7,515 nt of DNA from Bacteroidota bacterium (lineage in GTDB: Bacteria; Bacteroidota; Bacteroidia; Chitinophagales; Chitinophagaceae), in contig JAFAAT010000167.1 in NCBI GenBank assembly GCA_023426425.1, positions 1 to 7,515 of the forward strand, in the 5' to 3' direction. Position 1 is the first letter of the stretch; each line of letters begins with the position of its first letter. The position numbers and the translations under genes are program-made. The notes beneath the pieces were generated by a model that saw only the letters and a program-made list of their open reading frames with translations, was not told where the DNA came from and made no database searches. Shown here piece after piece: positions 1-5,452 of the stretch.

Positions 1-885
1 AAGATCGTCCTCTTCAACAACGACGTACAGCTCTCTCTTGCTGCTCCCCAGGAAAGTCTCTCCGATTATTTCTACAAGAACGCAGATGCTGATGAAGTAA
101 TCTTTATTCATGAAGGCACCGGCACCCTGCTCACCCAATATGGTCAGATTCCATTTGGCTATGGCGATTACCTGGTCATCCCCCGAGGTACTATTTACCA
201 GCTCCGGTTCGATGGCAATAACAACCGCCTCTTCGTAATTGAATCCTTCAGCCCGGTCACCTTTCCCAAGCGCTACCTCAGCCGCTATGGCCAGTTGCTG
301 GAGCACGCTCCCTTCTGCGAACGTGACATCCGCCAGCCCAAGGATTTGCTGACAATAGACGAAACGGGTGAATTCCTGATCCGAGTAAAGAAAAAAGGAC
401 TGTGCTATAATATCTGGTATGCGAACCATCCATTCGACGTAGTGGGCTGGGATGGGCACGAATATCCATACGCACTCAGCATTCATGATTTTGAACCCAT
501 TACCGGTCGGGTGCATCAACCACCCCCGGTACACCAGACTTTCGACGCACACAATTTCGTCATCTGCTCCTTTGTTCCCAGGCTTTATGACTACCATCCG
601 GATTCCATTCCTGCGCCTTACAATCATAGCAACATCGACAGCGATGAGGTTCTTTACTATGTGGATGGTGATTTCATGAGTCGTAAACATGTGACCCGGG
701 GCATGATCACCCTTCACCCTGCAGGTATACCCCACGGGCCACACCCCGGAGCGGTAGAAAAAAGCATCGGCCAGAAGGAAACCAAAGAACTGGCAGTAAT
801 GGTAGATACGTTCAAACCACTGTTCCTGACTGATGTTGCGCTGGGAATAGAAGATGAAAACTACATGATGAGCTGGGCAGAGTAG
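1..885 (+). CDS. hmgA: Homogentisate 1,2-dioxygenase, 5'-truncated by the window edge
   Basis: This enzyme opens the ring of homogentisate to 4-maleylacetoacetate in tyrosine/phenylalanine degradation, using non-haem Fe(II) in the cytoplasm. The reading frame is open from base 1 (first residues KIVLFNNDVQLSLAAP) to a TAG at 883-885, giving 294 residues. Relatives of this type have roughly 385, so about 90 N-terminal residues lie outside the window; the TTG at 295 is internal. Family signatures seen are NADADEVIFIHEG and FGYGDYLVIPRGT in the N-terminal cupin, then HNFVICSFVPR, PYNHSNIDSDE and GIPHGPHPGA in the C-terminal one. Expected Fe ligands are His209 (codon at 625), Glu216 or Asp215, and His245 of the visible protein. 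HPPD, which makes the substrate, is the next plus-strand gene. A hairpin without a T-run follows the stop. The family call is firm; the promoter and start are unseen. Confidence 0.95.
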   Translation, partial: KIVLFNNDVQLSLAAPQESLSDYFYKNADADEVIFIHEGTGTLLTQYGQIPFGYGDYLVIPRGTIYQLRFDGNNNRLFVIESFSPVTFPKRYLSRYGQLLEHAPFCERDIRQPKDLLTIDETGEFLIRVKKKGLCYNIWYANHPFDVVGWDGHEYPYALSIHDFEPITGRVHQPPPVHQTFDAHNFVICSFVPRLYDYHPDSIPAPYNHSNIDSDEVLYYVDGDFMSRKHVTRGMITLHPAGIPHGPHPGAVEKSIGQKETKELAVMVDTFKPLFLTDVALGIEDENYMMSWAE

Positions 886-923
886 TCGATCACCTACTTC
901 TGAATCAACTAAACTGACATAGT

Positions 924-974
924 AATGCCAGGTAGAACATGCGCCTCAAGAGACTGCGCAATCTACCTGGCATT
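924..974. repeat. Strong hairpin: 13-bp perfect inverted repeat plus inner 5-bp stem
   Basis: Bases 924-936 (AATGCCAGGTAGA) are the exact reverse complement of 962-974. Inside, 940-944 (TGCGC) pairs with 956-960, leaving an 11-nt loop, 3 unpaired bases on one side and 1 on the other. It lies 38 bases after the hmgA stop and 9 bases beyond the stop of the convergent small minus-strand gene. It could therefore end or protect both transcripts. Neither side carries a T-run, so it is not a classical intrinsic terminator; a dispersed REP-like repeat is an alternative. Confidence 0.8.
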
Positions 975-983
975 CAAATTCAC

Positions 984-1178
984 TTAATTGATAACCGGGT
1001 TTCCACCAGAGCCCTGCTGCTGACCGGCGCCACTCCTGCCGCTTTTCCCGGCAGTTTCTTCCCCCGCATGATCTGTTCTGTTGAGCTCCCTGGGGTCACC
1101 GGGCTGGTTCTTCACATCTTCTCTTTTATTGTGCTGTTGCTGCTTCTTCAGTTTGTCTCTGCTGTTTTTGTCTTTCAT
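984..1178 (-). CDS. Probable small hydrophilic, disordered protein (64 aa), hypothetical
   Basis: I do not recognise a family and assign no function. The 64 residues are almost wholly polar: a Lys/Gln/Arg/Asp-rich N-terminal half (MKDKNSRDKLKKQQQHNKRE), then PGDPRELNRTDHAGEETAGKSGRSG, and a Gly/Gln/Ser tail (AGQQQGSGGNPVIN). There is no signal peptide, membrane segment or Cys, and it looks intrinsically disordered. The ATG at 1178 is preceded by AAGGGA with about 6 bases of spacing, an SD-like sequence the other genes here lack. Because SD motifs are little used in Bacteroidota, this is only modest support. It lies opposite to and between hmgA and hppD, and its stop is 9 bases from the 13-bp hairpin. 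The overlapping plus-strand frame (939-1265) reads as an artificial hydrophobic antisense of this one. Alternatively it is a chance frame. Confidence 0.55.
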   Translation of the reverse strand: MKDKNSRDKLKKQQQHNKREDVKNQPGDPRELNRTDHAGEETAGKSGRSGAGQQQGSGGNPVIN

Positions 1179-1303
1179 AGCAATTCCCTTTTAGTTTACA
1201 CCAAAGGCAAAAACATTGCGCCAGCCCTGGTATTTCAAGCTCACGTGAGAAGGCTGAACTGTTAGATATTTCCAAATACCCCGTCTGACAACCAACTAAA
1301 TCG

Positions 1304-1311
1304 TAAATTTG
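1304..1311 (+). promoter_or_regulatory. Candidate Bacteroidota -7 box for hppD
   Basis: TAAATTTG matches the Bacteroidota -7 consensus TAnnTTTG fully. It would start transcription near 1318 and leave a leader of about 150 nt before the hppD ATG. No TTTG -33 box is found at the expected distance (around 1279-1284), so the assignment is tentative. Confidence 0.35.
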
Positions 1312-1317
1312 CTGTGC

Positions 1318-1471
1318 TAACTACAGCTCATGTTCAATGCTTCCCACTACAGCTGCTTCAGCAGCATGAAAGAGCTTTTAAGAACCTCAGCAATGGCTGA
1401 GTGGAGTTGATGATCACAGACATCAATCTAAATACTCCTTATTGTTAAATCATTTAAAATAATCATCTCTG
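1318..1471 (+). promoter_or_regulatory. hppD leader with three short dyads
   Basis: No gene is seen here. The stretch holds GCTGCT/AGCAGC (1352-1365), CTCAGC-aatg-GCTGAG (1386-1401) and TTGATG-N8-CATCAA (1407-1426). A further possible pairing is AGCT+CATG (1325-1332) with CATG+AGCT (1365-1376, AAAG bulged). The last 45 bases before the ATG are A/T-rich and lack an SD motif, as is usual in Bacteroidota. Whether the dyads act as DNA operators or RNA hairpins cannot be told; stems of this size arise by chance fairly often. Confidence 0.35.
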
Positions 1472-2599
1472 ATGGAAACGCTTACAGCATCACAAAAAAT
1501 GGCAAAAGCGCAGGACTTCCTGCCAATCAATGGTACTGATCACATCGAACTCTACGTGGGTAATGCCAAACAAGCTGCCCACTATTATAAAACAGCATTT
1601 GGCTTCCAAAGCCTCGCCTACGCAGGTCCTGAAACAGGCGTACGCGACACAGCTTCTTACGTTCTTCAACAAGGGAAGATTCGTTTGGTGCTCACTACTC
1701 CCCTCCACTCAGACCATCCAATTACACAACACATAGCTAAACATGGCGATGGTGTAAAAGTTCTTGCACTTTGGGTTGACGATGCCTACAAATCTTTTGA
1801 AGAAACAACCAAAAGAGGTGCTAAAGCCTATATGGAACCTCGTACACTTAGTGACGAATTCGGCGAGGTGCGCATGAGCGGTATCTATACCTACGGCGAA
1901 ACCGTTCACCTGTTCGTAGAAAGAAAAAACTATACAGGCCCTTTTCTCCCCGGCTACAAGACCTGGACAAGTGCCTATAATCCATCCGACGCCGGACTGC
2001 TTTACATCGACCATTGTGTCGGTAACGTGGGTTGGAACCGTATGAATGAAACCGTTCAGTGGTATGAAGATGTAATGGGCTTTGCAAACATCCTGACCTT
2101 CGACGATAAGCAAATCAATACCGAATACTCTGCACTGATGAGCAAGGTTATGAGTAATGGTAACGGATATGTAAAATTCCCTATCAACGAACCTGCGGAA
2201 GGTAAAAAGAAGAGCCAGATAGAAGAATACCTGGAGTTCTATGAAGGCGAGGGTGTGCAACATATTGCTGTCGCTACCAACGATATCATATCCACCGTTC
2301 GCGAGTTGAAAGCAAGAGGCGTAGAATTCCTTGACACTCCAGACTCTTATTATGAAGATCTATTTAATCGAGTAGGAAAGATTGATGAGGATATCACTCC
2401 ATTACACGAGCTCAAAATACTTGTGGACCGTGATGAGGAAGGCTATCTGCTTCAGATCTTTACCAAGCCAGTTGAGGACCGTCCGACGCTGTTCTTTGAA
2501 ATTATCCAGCGTAAAGGCGCTAAAAGCTTTGGCGCAGGAAATTTCAAAGCTTTATTTGAATCTATCGAAAGAGAACAGGCAAAGCGAGGCAACCTCTAA
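1472..2599 (+). CDS. hppD: 4-hydroxyphenylpyruvate dioxygenase
   Basis: HPPD converts 4-hydroxyphenylpyruvate and O2 to homogentisate and CO2, the second step of tyrosine breakdown. The product is the substrate of the upstream hmgA enzyme. The 375-residue length suits the family. Two vicinal-oxygen-chelate halves are visible: the N-terminal one from about 22 (GTDHIELYVGNAKQAAHYYK) to 155, and the catalytic one from about 176 to 350. The Fe ligands are His181 (LLYIDHCVGNV), His264 (GVQHIAVATND) and Glu343 (TLFFEIIQRKG); all three are present. The C-terminal GAGNFKALFESIEREQAKRG is the usual ending. The start at 1472 is chosen because the family normally has about 20 residues before the first domain; Met10 (ATG at 1499) is an in-frame alternative. 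No SD motif precedes it. A bidirectional terminator follows 20 bases after the stop. It probably has its own promoter. Confidence 0.97.
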   Translation: METLTASQKMAKAQDFLPINGTDHIELYVGNAKQAAHYYKTAFGFQSLAYAGPETGVRDTASYVLQQGKIRLVLTTPLHSDHPITQHIAKHGDGVKVLALWVDDAYKSFEETTKRGAKAYMEPRTLSDEFGEVRMSGIYTYGETVHLFVERKNYTGPFLPGYKTWTSAYNPSDAGLLYIDHCVGNVGWNRMNETVQWYEDVMGFANILTFDDKQINTEYSALMSKVMSNGNGYVKFPINEPAEGKKKSQIEEYLEFYEGEGVQHIAVATNDIISTVRELKARGVEFLDTPDSYYEDLFNRVGKIDEDITPLHELKILVDRDEEGYLLQIFTKPVEDRPTLFFEIIQRKGAKSFGAGNFKALFESIEREQAKRGNL

Positions 2600-2619
2600 G
2601 CACTCACTTATACAGTACG

Positions 2620-2648
2620 AAAAAGCTCCGGACCCGCCGGAGCTTTTT
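2620..2648. terminator. Bidirectional intrinsic terminator between convergent genes
   Basis: AAAAGCTCCGG (2621-2631) pairs perfectly with CCGGAGCTTTT (2637-2647) around a 5-nt loop (ACCCG). On the plus strand the stem runs into TTTTT then CTTTT; on the minus strand the A-run 2620-2624 gives five Ts. It serves hppD (plus) and the EF-G2-like/88-aa unit (minus). Confidence 0.92.
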
Positions 2649-2679
2649 CTTTTCGTGGTTGACTAAACATTGCAATAAC

Positions 2680-2946
2680 CTAGGCTTCCACAGCCTCTCT
2701 GCCAAGGATTCGTTCGCTGAAGAAAATCAGCCCGTTTGCCTTAGACACTGCCAACCCTTCATCATGCATTCTTTCAATAGCCGCATCAAACTGCCGCTCG
2801 TCAACTGAAGGATCCATACTGCGCAGTTCCTTAAAGGTGGCCCTGGCAATAATCTGCGGATCATAGGGCAAGCCTTTCTGGTTAAATGCCCTGTGGGTGT
2901 TCCTCACAGTCCTTACGATGTGGTTGATGATTTGCTGGATTTCCAT
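2680..2946 (-). CDS. Hypothetical 88-aa protein downstream of the EF-G2-like gene
   Basis: I do not recognise this family. The protein appears soluble, without signal peptide, membrane segment or Cys. By eye it has helices at about 2-22, 30-44 and 49-63, then a short hairpin of two strands (64-69 and 72-78: GLAVSKA, GLIFFSER). That order resembles a small winged-helix fold, which is only an inference. Composition is balanced, with many Arg, Ile and Glu, as for a real gene. Its ATG lies 39 nt after the stop of the EF-G paralog on the same strand, with no terminator between, so the two are probably co-transcribed and end at the shared hairpin at 2620-2648. The start context has no SD motif. A ribosome- or translation-linked role is suggested only by this position. 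Confidence 0.85.
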   Translation of the reverse strand: MEIQQIINHIVRTVRNTHRAFNQKGLPYDPQIIARATFKELRSMDPSVDERQFDAAIERMHDEGLAVSKANGLIFFSERILGREAVEA

Positions 2947-2985
2947 ATGCTCATTTTTTGAGGTTAAATGATTCTATTTTTCTGA

Positions 2986-5121
2986 TTATGCTTCGGTAAG
3001 CTCCATCGCTTCCTGAGTATGTGTTTCAGCAAGCTTTTTCTGAAGTTCAAAGGACACGGGAGCATAGTGGTCAAACCGCATCCTGAAACGCGCCCGCCCT
3101 TGTGTCAGGCTTCGAAGTGCAGAGGCGTATCCAAACATTTCCGCATGTGGTACATGCGCCCGGATGACATTGAAATGTCCTTCCGTATCAAAGCCTTCCA
3201 CTACAGCCCGTCTGCTTTGCAGATCGCCCATAATGTTTCCGGTAAGCTCGTCAGGACAAAGCACTTCCACGTGATCAATGGGCTCTAAAAGCAGCGGATC
3301 TGCAAGATGAAAAGCTTCTTTGAATGCCATTGCACCTGCTGTCTTAAAAGCCATGTCATTGCTGTCTACTGCATGCATTTTCCCGTCAAACACACAAACG
3401 CGCACGTCCCGTACGTAGGAACCTGTCAGTGGACCCTGGTGCATCTTTTCCATGACACCCTTAAGGATGGAAGGGAGAAACCTTGCATCTATCACTCCAC
3501 CTACGATACAGTTGTAATAAACAAGTTTGCCTCCCCACGGAAGATCTATTTCTTCCTTACCCCTGACAGTAAGTCCGTGTGGCTCGGGCATCCCTTCAAA
3601 CCATGGCTCTATTCGCATCGTCACTTCTCCAAACTGTCCTGCACCACCGGATTGCTTTTTATGGCGGTAGGTTGATGTGGCTTCTCTTCGTATGGTTTCC
3701 CTATACGCGATCCTTGGTTTCTTATAACCAACATCGAGATGGTAGACATGTTCGAGCTTCCATCGGATCACTGCTAGATGCATATCTCCCTGGCAATGCA
3801 ACAGGGTTTGCCCCAGTTCTGCAGAAACTTCCACCTGTAGAGTCGGATCTTCTTCCTTCAGTTGGTGCAGTGCAGAGGCTAACTTTTCTTCTTCACCTTT
3901 CTTATTGTTGGCAATTGCCACGCTCATCTTAGGTTCTGGGAATTCTATTGGCTGCAATTCAACTCTTCTACCTCGTTCATGCAAGGTGTTGTTGGTGTGC
4001 GTATTCTTCAATTTAAGCGTTGCACCAATATCACCTGCAACCAGTTCATGTACAGCAGTCCGTTTATTACCTTCCACAACAAACAGCTGGTTGATCTTCT
4101 CGGATACCCCGGTATTCTCATTCACGAGCTCCATCCCGGTCCTGATGGTTCCAGAATAGACTTTGAAGAAGCTCAACTCACCAATATGCGGCTCATTTAC
4201 TGTCTTGTACACGAATACGCATGGTGCGCCATTTGGATCACAAGGCAGCGAGCTTCCATCTTTTGTTTGCTGCGCTGGCATTTCAGTAGCTGGCGGACAG
4301 ACATTGTCTATATAGCCCATTAGCCTTGCCACACCCCTGTTCTGCTTTGCTGATATACAGAATACAGGAAACATTTCGTGACGCAGCATAGACAGATGAA
4401 GTCCTTTCTTCATCTCATCTTCAGAGAGCTCACCTTGTTCAAAATACAGCTCCATCAGCGTTTCATCGTTGGATGCAATTGATTCTATCAGCTCCTTATG
4501 AAGATTTTCTGCTCTTGACTTTTCATCATCAGGTATCGGTAGTTTTTCCGGCTTACCTGACTCACCATATTTGTACATCACCATGTTCAGCACATCGATA
4601 ATAGCATCAAATCCGAGTCCCTGCGTGACAGGATACTGTACCAATACCACATTGCCACCAAAATGTGCTTTTGCTTCCTGAATGGTGCGCTCAAAATCTG
4701 CCTTGGGGTGATCAATCTGGTTGACCACAATGATTGTAGGTGTTTTGAACTGCTCTGTGTACTCCCAAATGATGTCTGTACCTACCTCTACACCAGCATG
4801 GGCATTCAGCAAGAGAATACCGGTATCAGCTACCCTGAGAGCACTGATCACCTCTCCTGAAAAGTCATCGTACCCGGGGGTGTCGAGCACATTGATCTTG
4901 TACCCTCGCCACGGTGCATGAAGCAGTTTTGAATAAATGGAATTACCACGTTCTTTCTCCAGGTCAGTATAGTCAGCGGTGGTGTTTCTTTCTTCTACAC
5001 TTCCCCGCCGGTGAATGACGCCTGCTTCAAATAGCATGGCTTCAGCGAGTGTCGTCTTACCGCTGCCTGAATGGCCCAGTAATGCAACGTTTTTGACATG
5101 TGCACTATCAAATTCTGGCAT
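2986..5121 (-). CDS. EF-G2-type elongation factor G paralog with altered GTPase motifs
   Basis: This is an EF-G-family factor (711 aa) that should act on the ribosome in tRNA-mRNA translocation. Domains in order: G domain 1-285 with P-loop GHSGSGKTT (16-24), switch I ERGNSIYS (57-64), DTPGYDDF (80-87), NQID (134-137) and SAK (257-259); domain II about 293-385; III about 397-468; IV about 470-605 (HKKQSGGAGQFGEV 487-500, tip GKMHAVDS 580-587); V about 613-690 (EMFGYASALRSLTQGRA). The catalytic His of DTPGH is Tyr84, the switch-I Thr is Ser61 and NKxD is NQID. Domain IV has about 17 extra residues near 507-540. These changes fit the paralog group containing B. thetaiotaomicron EF-G2, reported to work without GTP hydrolysis and to accumulate in carbon starvation. 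Canonical fusA would be elsewhere in the genome. The ATG at 5121 starts right before the G domain. No tet resistance role is implied. Confidence 0.93.
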   Translation of the reverse strand: MPEFDSAHVKNVALLGHSGSGKTTLAEAMLFEAGVIHRRGSVEERNTTADYTDLEKERGNSIYSKLLHAPWRGYKINVLDTPGYDDFSGEVISALRVADTGILLLNAHAGVEVGTDIIWEYTEQFKTPTIIVVNQIDHPKADFERTIQEAKAHFGGNVVLVQYPVTQGLGFDAIIDVLNMVMYKYGESGKPEKLPIPDDEKSRAENLHKELIESIASNDETLMELYFEQGELSEDEMKKGLHLSMLRHEMFPVFCISAKQNRGVARLMGYIDNVCPPATEMPAQQTKDGSSLPCDPNGAPCVFVYKTVNEPHIGELSFFKVYSGTIRTGMELVNENTGVSEKINQLFVVEGNKRTAVHELVAGDIGATLKLKNTHTNNTLHERGRRVELQPIEFPEPKMSVAIANNKKGEEEKLASALHQLKEEDPTLQVEVSAELGQTLLHCQGDMHLAVIRWKLEHVYHLDVGYKKPRIAYRETIRREATSTYRHKKQSGGAGQFGEVTMRIEPWFEGMPEPHGLTVRGKEEIDLPWGGKLVYYNCIVGGVIDARFLPSILKGVMEKMHQGPLTGSYVRDVRVCVFDGKMHAVDSNDMAFKTAGAMAFKEAFHLADPLLLEPIDHVEVLCPDELTGNIMGDLQSRRAVVEGFDTEGHFNVIRAHVPHAEMFGYASALRSLTQGRARFRMRFDHYAPVSFELQKKLAETHTQEAMELTEA

Positions 5122-5149
5122 ATCAAAGGTTTTTAAAGTTCAACCATGT

Positions 5150-5230
5150 AAATGCCGTAGAGATGTGCCCGTAGTGAATGGTACTGGAGAGATCTGAAAA
5201 GGAGCGGTGGACTACATCAGGGCGGCATTT
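5150..5230 (-). promoter_or_regulatory. Possible structured 5' leader of the EF-G2-like gene
   Basis: Three successive complementary blocks nest inside each other: 5150-5156 with 5224-5230 (7 bp), 5167-5170 with 5220-5223 (4 bp) and 5171-5175 with 5211-5215 (5 bp). Asymmetric bulges lie between them, and a 35-nt loop (5176-5210) closes the fold. It lies inside the roughly 130-nt leader expected from the promoter at 5259-5291 and ends 28 nt before the ATG. It matches no riboswitch I know; 16 pairs with bulges may be chance. Confidence 0.35.
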
Positions 5231-5258
5231 GTTTATCAACTTAAATTTACCAAAGCAT

Positions 5259-5291
5259 CAGAAGTATTCATAATCTTTTTTTCGTGCCAAA
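5259..5291 (-). promoter_or_regulatory. Candidate promoter of the EF-G2-like gene
   Basis: On the minus strand TTTG (5288-5291) is followed after 21 nt by TACTTCTG (5259-5266), one mismatch from the Bacteroidota -7 consensus TAnnTTTG. The spacing is within the known range. Start of transcription is expected near 5252. The -33 element lies inside one arm of an 8-bp inverted repeat (5285-5292 / 5323-5330). The rest of 5231-5375 is A/T-rich with no gene. Confidence 0.45.
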
Positions 5292-5330
5292 TTTGAAAAA
5301 TTTAATCACATGAAACACAACGATTTGGCA
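5285..5330. repeat. Inverted repeat TGCCAAAT / ATTTGGCA upstream of the EF-G2-like gene
   Basis: 5285-5292 (TGCCAAAT) is the exact reverse complement of 5323-5330, with 30 bases between, so the arm centres are 38 bp apart. The promoter-proximal arm covers the predicted -33 TTTG box. It may be a paired operator; 8-bp arms at this distance can also be chance. Confidence 0.4.
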
Positions 5331-5375
5331 TTGTTCCCTTGCGGGCTTTGACCCGTGTGCTTGACCAACCTGACG

Positions 5376-5417
5376 AAAAAAAGAGACCGACAGCCGGGTC
5401 TCCCCTACTGTCGGTCT
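5376..5417 (-). terminator. Intrinsic terminator of htpG
   Basis: A perfect 10-bp stem (5384-5393 with 5408-5417, AGACCGACAG) closes a 14-nt loop. Read on the minus strand it is followed by CTC and then seven Ts (A-run 5376-5382). It begins 35 bases after the htpG stop and separates htpG from the EF-G2-like unit. Confidence 0.9.
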
Positions 5418-5452
5418 GCAATTCATTTCTAATTTTATACTAGTCGTACGAA

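Noticed and set aside
1240..1249. Perfect palindrome CTCACGTGAG upstream of the small minus-strand gene
   Set aside because: A 10-base palindrome is expected several times in a window of this length, and nothing else supports an operator here.
939..1265. Plus-strand frame of 108 aa with a hydrophobic, Leu-rich middle
   Set aside because: It begins inside the hairpin loop and runs antisense to the Lys/Gln-rich small gene. Its hydrophobic stretch is what the reverse of Lys/Gln codons gives. No recognisable family or start context.
1709..2263. Long minus-strand frame (184 aa) inside hppD
   Set aside because: It is a shadow of the certain hppD frame and resembles no known protein.
2986..5121. 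Reading the EF-G paralog as a TetM/TetO-type ribosome-protection protein
   Set aside because: Domain IV keeps the EF-G signatures HKKQSGGAGQFGEV and HAVDS, and the overall sequence follows the EF-G2 type; no mobile or resistance context is present.
5334..5375. tRNA-like sequence on the minus strand (GGTTGGTCAAGCACACGGG)
   Set aside because: It resembles a D-arm plus anticodon stem, but the anticodon stem-loop does not fit 5 bp with a 7-nt loop and no T-arm or acceptor stem follows.
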